Source: Lateolabrax maculatus (lineage: Eukaryota; Chordata; Actinopteri; Acropomatiformes; Lateolabracidae). Taken from it: DNA of 64,000 nucleotides. The stretch lies in assembly GCA_031216445.1 (NCBI GenBank), contig CM062213.1:7036501-7100500 (forward strand). Direction: 5' to 3'. Shown here one piece after another: positions 49,950-59,819 of the stretch. The position numbers and the translations under genes were made by a program. Position 1 is the stretch's first letter, and each line of letters begins with the position of its first letter. The notes beneath the pieces are model-generated. The model was not told the DNA's origin and did not search any database. It saw only the letters and a program-made list of their open reading frames with translations.

Positions 49950-50651
49950 GAGAGCAGGAGAATGGGAAAACTCTGGACTATTGGGGGTCTGGTGGAGATA
50001 TTAATATGGGTTTGACATATTTTTTAATGAGGTGTGTGTAACTACGTCTTTTGTTTGTACAGGTGGCACCACTGTGCTCGGCTGCATGACTGTTTTCATA
50101 ACAGAATCCAGTTCTGACAGATCACTGCTCGGTAGAGCAAAGTATTGTGTATATGTCAGTTTACAGAGCAAACAGTTAGAGAGGGATAGTTTGATAAGCC
50201 AAAGACTGACCTATCTTTGGTCACCTTTGCCAAATGAGATTGAAATAAGAGCGGGGGGGTTGTGTTTTTTGTTTGTTTTTCTTCTGTTAGTAAAGTTGTT
50301 ATTTTGTTGTCCTGTTCACGGTTCACATAATGTACAACAAACACATAATGTACAACAAACTTCACAAGGTGCGTGAGTGACAATCCATTAACCACACTGT
50401 TATTTGTATTAAAGTTTCTCTATATCAACATTTAAAGCTAAAGGAGAGCCGGTTAAGAACGTCTTCAACAATGTAGTAGAGGAATAGTTTTAAGGTGTAA
50501 AATGGCATAATTGCAATTTTGGTCCTTATGAAATGTGAAAAAGAGTAAAGGTTGCGATTAAATGAAAAAGGTTACGTATTTTGACTCAGTTGTTTGATAC
50601 ATATTTGTAACAATCAGCATTTTTTTCCCCCGTTGCAACTATACTAATAAA
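49950..50651 (+). promoter_or_regulatory. tns2 3' UTR and candidate poly(A) signals
   Basis: ATTAAA at 50408-50413 and AATAAA at 50646-50651 are the candidate signals, giving 3' UTRs of about 0.47 and 0.7 kb. Which is used cannot be decided from sequence. Confidence 0.55.
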
Positions 50652-50659
50652 AGTGCATT

Positions 50660-51580
50660 TTTGTTGAAGTGATAACCACAGATGTAAAAGCATTTTAAGC
50701 TAAACAATTTAAAACACAGACAGATGAATTAACAAAATGTTGTGTAGCTACATAAGAAAGTAAAAGAAAACAGAATTAACAAATGTAATGTAAAAGATCA
50801 TGGACAGAACACGAACATTTACAACATTTCCACAGCTACAAATATTATTACAAATATTAAATATTCTTTGTGATGTTAAAAAAAGTAATCTAAAGTCAAA
50901 TCTGCAATGTCTACAATGTTGGTAATGTCATTATAAAAAGAGTCAGTGCAGAAAAGTCTCTCCATATCACAGATTATTCTTGGCCCTGTTTACGTCCCTA
51001 TTTAACTAATCGATATCCATGGCAACACATAATAAGTGAGTTATGTTATAGAGGGGAGCTTCACTTTAAGCCAAAGACTTTATTATTATGTAAAGATATT
51101 AGATTTTTTTTTTTTTATGAGTACATTTTTGTTGTTTGGTATTTGTGTGTTTTCTATACACTGATACAGTATTTAGATGACTTCAGCACAATCATTATTT
51201 TGTAATAATGGATTTTTATGTAAAAGAAGTAATATATTTTAGTCCTCTGAGGTGGTGAGAAGAATGGTATATGTCATATTTGACAGGACATTTAAGTAAT
51301 AAAATAAAATCAAATGCAAGTGTATGCTTCATCATTCAAAGGCTCCATGTAAACTACATTTTGAGATATTTTATTACTTATTTGCAGACCGAATCACATA
51401 TTTGTTGTTACCTCTTTTGTTACTTGCTAAGAGGTAAAGGTGGTAAAGCTGATTAAACTGAATGCAACTCTTTGCTTCTTGTATGATTTCCAACATATTC
51501 TCAGCTTTTCTTACCGATAACCTTGAAACAGCTCGATTCATGACGCAAGCATTCATACCCTCCTCTTCATCTACTGCCTC
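50660..51580. other. AT-rich intergenic stretch after tns2
   Basis: Nothing coding or structural is recognised. Long A/T runs dominate (for example T12 near 51105). Confidence 0.5.
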
Positions 51581-51589
51581 CTGAATATA

Positions 51590-52400
51590 GTCTTCCTCAA
51601 TGTCCAGGTCATGTAATTAGTCCAGTTGCTCTCCAATAATAAAAACCAAATGGCCATTTTCTGCACTCCACAGTCTCCACACTCTAATATACTTTTTACA
51701 CTGGCCTCTATTTGTGTGATCATCACTTGTCTGTACATTTTTCTGCACGTTCATATCCTAGAGCCACCCCTCTCCACATAACATGTCACATGCCTTTTTC
51801 ACATCAAAAATCACAGCAGCCCCTGTCACTTCAGATTTTCTTATCTCATCCTCCAGACACAACACTGGATCCACAGTGTCCCTTTCTCTCCTAAATCTGC
51901 TTTGGTACGTGGCCACCATACCTCTTTTTCTCCAAGAAGAACCATCAGCCTCTCATTAACCACCCGTTCCATCGATTTACAGACATGTGAATGTCAAGAC
52001 AATATGACTATAGTTTGCCGGCTTACGAGCATCTTTCCCAGGTTTTATTAATATTATAATTGTATAATAATTGTTGCTTCCCTCCAGCTCACTGGGATTC
52101 TTCCATCTTCCCATACTTGCTCAAATAAGAGCTTCTTCAGTCCCCCCATACTCAAATGTTTTTATTTTTTTTGCAGATTTATTTTCCTGTGCTAAATGGC
52201 ACATTTCCATCCTCAATGCCATTCTTTCTCCATCGTGCCTCCATGTTGATGATGTCTTCTCTCAGCCTCTCCCTCCCTCCTCAGACAAATTATTGTATGT
52301 GCTTACGGAAACCAGATAATTCCCCATTTCACACCCGCTCCTTCTTACTATCCGCTACTGGTAAATTATTTATATTCCTCCACACGCATACCTTTCAAAC
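51590..52400 (-). mobile_element. Decayed LINE (non-LTR retrotransposon) reverse-transcriptase fragment A
   Basis: Read on the minus strand and with frameshifts, the stretch gives phrases of a non-LTR polymerase. Examples are KPGKDARKPANYSHIVL (about 51995-52050), KSMERVVNERL (about 51945-51980) and DTVDPVLCLEDEIRKSE (about 51825-51875), the last leading to a degraded counterpart of the FDV(E/K)KAYD catalytic segment. Upstream, at 52200-52380, is the linker-type zone before the RT domain. Several stops and shifts make it non-functional. It resembles jockey/I-type fish LINEs more than Rex/Babar types; the clade is my inference. Confidence 0.75.
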
Positions 52401-52411
52401 GGTGCCTAGTT

Positions 52412-52415
52412 AAAA
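52412..52415 (-). terminator. Pol III terminator of tRNA-Gln
   Basis: TTTT on the minus strand, 5 bases beyond the tRNA 3' end, in the normal position for RNA polymerase III termination. Confidence 0.8.
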
Positions 52416-52420
52416 GGATG

Positions 52421-52492
52421 AGGTCCCACCGAGATTTGAACTCGGATCGCTGGATTCAAAGTCCAGAGTGCTAACCATTACACCATGGGACC
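52421..52492 (-). tRNA. tRNA-Gln, anticodon UUG
   Basis: The minus strand gives a 72-base cloverleaf. The acceptor stem GGTCCCA pairs with TGGGACC. The D-arm/A-box region is GTGTAATGGTTAGCAC. The anticodon stem CTGGA/TCCAG encloses loop CTTTGAA with anticodon TTG. The T-arm is CCGAG/CTCGG with loop TTCAAAT (B-box AGTTCAAATCT), and the discriminator is T. No CCA is encoded, as expected for a nuclear gene. The sequence closely matches vertebrate nuclear tRNA-Gln(UUG). With intact stems, internal promoter boxes and a TTTT terminator it is probably a working gene rather than a tRNA-derived SINE head. Confidence 0.97.
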
Positions 52493-52499
52493 AACTCCG

Positions 52500-54280
52500 C
52501 TTCCTTAATCCACAGAACTGCATTTATTGCCGCACATGTGACTCTGTGACTTCACGGATCGGTGTAGTATCTATACATGATTGTGAATATTAGTTATCCG
52601 GTTCAAATCTTTCCAAACCGTACGCTGTCAGGGAGCCTAAACTCTTCTAAAATCAGGGTGACAACAACCCGCAGAGTGGAGCTCACCCTGCACCGCCGGA
52701 CACGCTGCGTGATGGCGGCAGACGGCAGCGTGAAATCACAGGACGCGTGTTATTAACATGCAGACGACCACGTTTGCTTAACACGAGCCTGTCGATGCGT
52801 TTTGTCAATTTACTGAAGGTCTGAGAATCGCGTCAGTCGCTGTCGACGAGGCGGTCTGCTAGCTAGCTGCTCGCTGCCCGATTTCGAGTTCTCAAAATAA
52901 AAGCCGGGTTTTCAAAATAAAAGCTTAGGTTAGATAAAATTCTGGAGGGTGTCAAACTATTTGTAGTCTTATTTTTTTTTAATGTGCGTTTATAGACTAA
53001 CGCAATGTGCAGCTACACTTTTAATTAGAACAGTTTTGTAACTGATGTAACTTCTTGCAAGCAAAATCCAACCAAAGCCCTTTAACTTTTCAACTGATTG
53101 TATAAAAGAAACTTCACTGCCTTGTGTGATGGTGAGTAAACTGATTAGGAAAACAACATAAGACAATTACAACAATCTTGGTGCTTTTAAGTAACCCCCA
53201 CTCTGCTCAGTGACCAAGGGTGAAAGATTGTTTGTGCTGGTGTGAATGGGTTTTGGTTTGTGCATTACACATAAGACACAGAGACTATTATTAGGAATTC
53301 TAAAGCACCTAATAATTAACCAGATACTGCAGTGTTTTGCAGGTTCTACACTTGATCTAGTTGACTGGGTTGAGAGGTATAATGGGTAAGGGGTGGTCAC
53401 GTATTTAAAATACTATAATATCATAACATCTTCCTGTGTATATATATTTTTACTTTGTTCCTGAGAAACAATAAATGCTCCACTTAGGTGTAATTGCTTG
53501 GAACTAGCTCAACCGGTTGCATAGCAGTACATTTTACTGGCAGGGATTCATGGCTGACTTCCTCTAGGCCATTTTGAAAAATGCAACACTGTAAGATTTC
53601 ACACTGTGGTGTTGTTGTAGCCGAGGGACCATCTGTGATAGTACAGTATAGTATTGCTGCCCCTCATCCTCCCAGAAGAGGGAACTAGAGGGACTTCAAT
53701 AGATGGTTGTCTTCTTGTGTAGTCACATCTACATATTGCAGCTCCCGGCGAGCCTCTGGAGGAAAACAGTAGGACCACGGTATGAGGTTTCAAATTTTTC
53801 TGTCTGTAAATGAAAGATCACAGTCAGTCTCACCGCGTCACTACATTTAAGAACTGGCTCATGTAGCAACTGTAATAGCTGTTTTCAATAAGTCCTGTTA
53901 TTTTTGTGCTTTATGAAGTCTAAGAACTGTAGGAGTCCCGGAACAGCTTCCACCCCCTCTTGGCTATTTTCTGAGGAATTATAAAAAGAAAAATAACCTT
54001 TGGTCTCTTAAGTAAATATTTGAAGAAGACAAAGGAATTCCAACAATGCTCAAGATTTGCTGCAAAACAAAAACTTTGACGACAAGAAAGAGATATGTTT
54101 GTTTGAGTAAAAGCTCATGAGCGAAACCATAAGTCACACATTAAAACAACTTATGTATGCATGTGTATCATTTACTTTTATAACTGTTAGAATAGTAAAG
54201 CTTTTCACACACCTACATGCTTTTATAAAATAAAAAAAATCTGTTTGTACTATTGTGCTTTTACTTCACTGAATATTTTA
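52500..54280. other. Intergenic stretch between tRNA-Gln and repeat/LINE cluster
   Basis: A CpG-containing patch at 52610-52860 follows the tRNA 5' side, then AT-rich sequence. I recognise no exon or repeat with confidence. Confidence 0.5.
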
Positions 54281-54289
54281 ATGATTAGT

Positions 54290-54480
54290 ACATTATTAAG
54301 CCTTACAGCTAGGGTGAAAATGAAGTACAATTTCTTAAGTACTTAAGTACTGTATTTATTGTATTTCAATTTTGTGAAGCTTAACTACATTTAAGACAGT
54401 AATTACTCCACTACTTTTAACTGCTACAGATTAAATTTAACGAATCTAATTGCCTATTACATACCTGGAACAGCTACAGC
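54290..54480 (+). repeat. Dispersed teleost-type repeat, family B, copy 3 (diverged)
   Basis: The segments 'taagtacttaagtactgta', 'taattactccactactttta' and 'actgctacagatta' recall the first half of the family-B repeat seen at 22090. The similarity is weaker than between copies 1 and 2. Confidence 0.4.
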
Positions 54481-54489
54481 ATATAAATA

Positions 54490-55990
54490 AAATAAAATAA
54501 AATTGTACCTTACACTATGGAGCAGTACAGGACAGTGGAAGACAGTATGAAATTGTATTACAAATTACAGGCTAAAACAGTTCATACAAGGAAAAAGGAG
54601 AAAGGTTTTTCACAAATGGTACAAATAATAAAATGGAGGGAGTAAAGGCAGAATGGGAGTGAGTGGTTATAAATTTGACGGTCTGAGCACGACGCTGTCC
54701 CGAACCTGTCTGGTAATGTTTTCCAGAAGGTAAAAGATTGCATATTCTGCGGGCCTCCTTCAAGTGTCTCCTGTGGTAAATGTCCCGGGGGGGGGCGGTC
54801 GTTTACTGCCTGTGAGAAACTATGCTGTTTACATCACCTGCTGTACAGCTTTACAGCGTGGTGCAGCCTGGACACCACACAGTGATGCAGCTGCTAAAGG
54901 TACTCTACAGTGTAGCACATGTAGAGGGCTGTGAGGCTCTACGGAGCCATATTGATGAAAATGAGGGTGTTTCCTCCTCCCCCACAATTATCTCCTTCAC
55001 CTAGTTGTCTAGGCACCACAATTAACGGTCTCACCTCTGCAGGCTCGTCACTGTCAGACACTCTGTTTATATGCAAGAAATAAAATAATGGGTTAACATG
55101 CACTCTGTTCATCTGACTATTATTTAATCTCTCGTTAATCTCTGTTCCAAAGTAGCTGGTTATAAATTTTGGGATACCCCAACCATATTTTTGAACCAAG
55201 ACTGACATATTTTAAGTGTATTCAGAATTTATAGTTCTAGTTATAGTATTATAAGAAACCTGTTAATACTTACTTTGCTCTTGTTGTTTCAGAAAATCAG
55301 GCTATTGCTGATCAAATAATTAAAAAAAAATCAGATTTTCTTTCTTCTGTCATGAACACTCAGTAAGTGACTACGCTAATGGCTGTGCTGTGCAACACAG
55401 TTATGTGTGATCAGGGAGTACTGGCACGGGCTTGAGTGCTGAGACCGGGTGGAGGAAGAGCCAATCTTCACCACCAGTGGCCTGCCTGTCAGCAAGTCCG
55501 GGATTCAGTTGCGCCTGGTAGTGCTCAGATGAGGTCCCTGAGGATGAGGAGAATTATATTGAATGCTGTGCTATATCAACAGTATTCTCACATGTATCTT
55601 CTTCATCATGTCCAAATGTGTCAGGGGAGCGCGGGGTTAAGGTGGTGGCATCCTCAGCTGATGTATTTTCTCCATGCAAACTGGAGACTGTCTAGATTGC
55701 TCGGAGGAAGTGAGGCTATGTGGGTTTTGAGCAGCAGCCCGAGGCATCCCATGTTGACAGGCGTAAGTGGAAAAGGGTGGTAGTCCCTCAGGCAGGATTT
55801 CCTGGGTTTCATAGGCACAACATGAATGCATGCTGTATTGCACTTTAACATTACAAACTGGAGCAGGCAAAGATTGAGTGTATCCACAAGGACATCTGCC
55901 AGCTGATCAGCACATGCTTTCAGAATCTGGCCGGAGATGCTCTCAGGTGCGTTAAGTGGGTTGGTGCACCTGAGGGGCTCTGGTCACGGT
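54490..55990 (-). mobile_element. Decayed LINE reverse-transcriptase fragment B
   Basis: The minus strand from about 55960 downward reads ILKACADQLADVLVDTLNLC, then a RDYHPFPLTPV segment and LDSLQFAWRKY. These are equivalents of the fish LINE RT phrases around DYRPVALT and LQFAYR. Further down, about 55470-55550, is a degraded palm/finger region. At 54830-54960 a CITVWCPGC-like segment follows, and at about 54660-54760 KEARRICNLLPSGKHYQ, which resembles the C-terminal end of such polymerases. The order is collinear, so this is probably one element decayed by many stops and internal loss. I judge it related to the Rex1/Babar or CR1/L2 group. Confidence 0.7.
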
Positions 55991-56287
55991 GAGTGCTCTA
56001 AGTCACACTGTGTCATTCTTACCGTAATTCTCAACATGTGTAGGATGTGTTCATCTTGTTTTGGAGGGAGATAGGTACATGTGATGCGCAGCTGAGCTTC
56101 TCTTTGTGGTGCTGTGATTGTCCTCAGACCACCAAGACTGCTCCGAAGTAATAGAGGAATAACGAGGAGGATTGACAAAGTCAAGAAGAATTGTAGACAC
56201 GTGATTTTTGATCATGCTTTCGTGTCTTTATTGGAGATTAAATATTTTATTGTTTTATTTCTTTAGATGTGCCTGTACCTGATAAGG

Positions 56288-56288
<1 letters not shown>

Positions 56289-56320
<32 letters not shown>
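56289..56320. repeat. (GT)16 microsatellite
   Basis: An uninterrupted TG/GT run. Confidence 0.95.
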
Positions 56321-56322
<2 letters not shown>

Positions 56323-57921
56323 CAAAAAATCCAGATGAACATTTATAAGATCTCATTATAATTTGGGCTACATTGTTTTGTGCAACATGAGTTTTGTTCC
56401 CTGTCAACAACATTTTTTTCCTGACATGACTTAATAACATGACAAATTATTTTTAGTTTATCATATTATCGCCAGACTAACATCATAATGCACTGCTTGG
56501 ATGTGCATATTAATATGTGTGTTCAACTGGTGTGTACACGTCCTGTACTGTCCCTTTGCACCTTAAAAAAGTCGATATGTCTGACCTTAAGGAATGTGTG
56601 CCCGTATGCGCTTGTCACCATGCCAGTTATTTATGTCTCTGCACCAGTACCACAAAGACTAATTCCCGTAGTTTTAGTGGGTCAAGTGTTTCTGATTTAG
56701 TGTTTCCACTCTCTTGGTTTCCAAACGGCAAGCCAGCTTACTGTAAAGGGCCGGAGCATCTGAGGACACAAAATGGCTGAGCCAAGATACATGTCTGACA
56801 TGGGTGTTGTGGAGCCAAATAAATCCCCGTTAGGAGAACAACTTGATCCAGGGCTGGTGCCAGACTTGGAGACTGCCCAAGCCACAGGACAAGGATCAAC
56901 TCTCCATGAGCGTGAACCTAACACCCACGCACTTTACTACCAGTTACTGCACATGAATCAACACTTAATAAGCCTATGACACATGTCTAAGGTGCTGGGG
57001 GGCTCGGGATATGCTAATTCTGAGGTTAAGAATACAAAACTTGGTGTAAATAAGTCTGTAGATGGCATTGAACTTTGCATATGCGTGCTTGGGTTTTATT
57101 GTGTGGCCTTAATTGTTGAGTGGTCTGTACTCTTTAGCCACACAGCGGGCACAAAATGTCTAACTGTCTAATGTGGAGTGGACTGGAATATTTAGGGAAT
57201 GTTTGTTGTGAAAATTCTTGTCGTTTTGGAGGCAAGGCAGCACTGGCAGGGGATTTAGAAAGCAGTGTACAACATACTGTTGCTCCAGCACTGGGCTGAC
57301 TGTTAGATCGACGCTCGGGATTGTGAGAGCGAAAAATACCTGATACACATTTGATAAACACAACAGAGGCAACTATGCAGCTTGTTCATACATTTCGTAA
57401 ATTGTGAGAGGTTTAGGCGCCATTACACTACATGTTTTTGGTTATTGGTACAATCTGTTTTTGACATTGACTCATTTTATGTGTAAGCACTTGGGTGCAT
57501 TGCTGCTTTTAAATTATTAATTAACTTGAAGACCACAATAAAGATAATTTTAAGAGGTTGGATAGAAACAGTACAGTAGTAAAACTCTCTGTATTTTAAA
57601 GTGCAAAATTATATTTGTAAAAGCCATTATTTTATACAACAAAACCACATGGCTTGGCCTTGTAAAACATCAGAAATTAGCGTGTACTGCTTGAAAGGCA
57701 GCTTCTGTTATATCACAAGAAATAGTCAATATCTGTATTTATAATCAGCACAGCTCTACCTCTTGTTTTCAGGCTGCGGCAGGAGTAAAGGATATAGCCT
57801 ACAGACCGGATGGGGCCCTCCTCTCTCTTTCCCTCTCTCCTTCATATCTGTCGCCTTTACTGTGTTTACATTATAGACACACCCCTGACCTTCACCCAGT
57901 CCCCCTCTGCTGGCCCCCCAC

Positions 57922-57948
57922 CACACACACACACACACACACACACAC
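57922..57948. repeat. (CA)13 microsatellite
   Basis: A CA run flanked by C-rich sequence on the left. Confidence 0.93.
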
Positions 57949-58502
57949 CACATACCAGAGCTCTTATGGCCACACAACCGTGAATGCACAAATGTCATCC
58001 AAATAAATAAGTGGAGGGGTTTTACCTTGCAGAAGAGCACAACATATCGGTAATATTTGCCCACTGTGATCGTGTGGTGGAGTTGTTTAATCGCCTATTT
58101 TTAGCATACTCGGCCTTCTCTCATGCATTGCAAATGTATGGCAAGATCGCCATGCAGCGGAATTGCTTCCCAGCCTACCACCGTACTGCAGAGTAGACAC
58201 ACCCCTCCAATACACACGCCTCACTGCACACATTTGCACAGTGTCAAAGAAATAATGGAGCAAAATTGCAGTAAATGACGATTGATTCGGGAGCAGACAG
58301 AGCTCATGTTTATTATCGAAACGTGCGTGAGATCGACGGCGGCGGTGGTGTTGTGGTTTATTTAAAATCAAAATAAATACAGAGGGCTGAAAGCCTGCAG
58401 CTGCAAAACAAAGACACTCCGGCGCACGAGAGGAGCACGGCCTCACCGGGCCGATCTCCACCCGGTGAGCCGCCGCACCGTGTCTAATGTTAGCGCGGTA
58501 AT

Positions 58503-58507
58503 CCCCC

Positions 58508-58558
<51 letters not shown>
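58503..58558. repeat. C22 homopolymer joined to (AC)17
   Basis: Twenty-two C (58503-58524) run directly into an AC repeat, at the left edge of the CpG island. Such tracts are unstable and prone to assembly error. Confidence 0.93.
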
Positions 58559-58559
<1 letters not shown>

Positions 58560-58599
58560 GGGTGTCCGCCGATTCAGAGATCAGAGGCGAAACCGTGTC

Positions 58600-59283
58600 G
58601 CTTTAAACCTCACGCGGTCAAAGTTGTTTACCTCTTCGTTACCTCTGACGTCACGACACACCCCTGTTTGAGGGGGCGGCCCCCCCGGCCTTACGGGCAC
58701 CGCCGCCGACCAATGGGAGCCGAGCGGGGCCGAAATGTCACCAATCACAGCACGGGAGACACGCCGAGCCCGCCCGTGATTGGCCACCGGAGGGGCTGGG
58801 GGGGAAATCCCTCTTCCCCGTAGAGGTCCTGAAGAGGGGGCGGTGCATAACAAAAAGTAATGGCCATCTATTTGGGTGCTGAAGAAGGAGGGGTATTTCT
58901 CGTCGGACTACCGTGGGTGAGATTGAGTTTTCCTTGACGTTAACGCGTGCGTTTGCCCGTCAGTGACCCCCCCCGCCCCGCTGCGCCTCGGCCGTTTTTT
59001 TTTTTTATTTTCGTATTCTTCCGTTAAACGTCCGTTGGCCCGCGGCCGCAGAAACGGTAGAGACGTTGGCCGAACTTGGTGCCTCGTTTTGGGGCTAACG
59101 GCGCTAACGGTAGCTAACGTTACTACCAGCGAGCACAACGTCTGGAAGGGCGTACGAGTTTGACGTTTTTCTCTCTCCCCCCCCTCTCTCTCTCCCCCTG
59201 TCTCTCCCCTCCTCCTCCTCTTCCCCCTCCCCGCCGCCTCCGCCACCAAGTCCTCCTCACATTTCTGAGTTTAGTACAACGCG

Positions 59284-59317
<34 letters not shown>

Positions 59318-59549
59318 CCCTCGAAGCTACGTTAACCCGCCCGGTCAACATGGAGGGGACGCACTTTGCAAGAGCATGAAGACGGCGAGCCACGGCGACT
59401 GAAAAGAGGATTAAAAAAAAAAAAAAAAAAAGCAAAACCCGGGCTTGATGGGGCAAAAGTTGAGCTGAGGTATGAAACTCGCATGCACAGGAGGAATGCT
59501 AAAGTCGAGACTTGAGTTGTTGTAATTTCTGTCGGAAGGAGGTTCGGCA
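58600..59549 (+). promoter_or_regulatory. CpG-island promoter and presumed non-coding first exon of an unidentified gene
   Basis: A full palindromic CRE, TGACGTCA, is at 58646-58653 and a GC box GGGGGCGG at 58672-58679. CCAAT boxes are at 58710-58714 and 58741-58745, and an inverted one (ATTGG) at 58779-58783. Another GC box (GGGGGCGG) follows near 58836. There is no TATA box. CpG density is high to about 59400. A long pyrimidine-rich, 5'-UTR-like stretch (59165-59320) ends with GCAG|gttagt at 59549, a possible donor. The element order (CRE, CCAAT, then start near 58850-58920) suggests plus-strand transcription. A bidirectional promoter cannot be excluded. Confidence 0.65.
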
Positions 59550-59743
59550 GGTTAGTTAAAGTCTGTTTAATCAGTGTGTTTTGCTGCGTACTTGGTCCAC
59601 TGCTAGTTGTGTGACGACCACCACAGTGTGTTACCGTTGGAAATAATGCAGTGTTACATAAACAGAGCCACTGCATGTCAGGTACCAGGGTATAGGCCCA
59701 CTCAGTGACTTGCGACATGCCATTTTGCTTTTCTATTGAACAG

Positions 59744-59816
59744 GATTAACAACTTGGGATAAACGGAAGAAAGGTTTCGAGACTTACCTATTGTACAAGG
59801 GCATGCCAAGACCGCA
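59744..59816 (+). other. Candidate second exon of the unidentified right-hand gene
   Basis: It is bounded by a good acceptor (ttctattgaacag) and a good donor (CCGCAG|gtgaga at 59817). It contains an ATG at 59804 reading MPRPQ up to the donor. It may be 5' UTR or the start of coding. No downstream exon in the window continues it recognisably, so the gene is not named. Confidence 0.35.
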
Positions 59817-59819
59817 GGT

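Larger units (their letters stand above)
55990..58590. other. Gene-poor stretch before the CpG island
   Basis: No supported gene. It holds microsatellites at 56289-56320 (GT) and 57922-57948 (CA). An open frame of 68 codons at 56773-56979 has no recognisable domain or family. From 58260 the GC content rises toward the island. Confidence 0.5.

Noticed and set aside
52421..52492. Possible tRNA-derived SINE head instead of a tRNA gene
   Set aside because: All stems are intact, the sequence matches vertebrate tRNA-Gln(UUG) closely, and a Pol III terminator follows within 5 bases; a SINE would continue past this point without it.
56773..56979. A 68-codon frame beginning MAEPRYMSDMG
   Set aside because: The start context and acidic composition look gene-like, but there is no splice partner, no recognised domain, and it lies in repeat-rich sequence.
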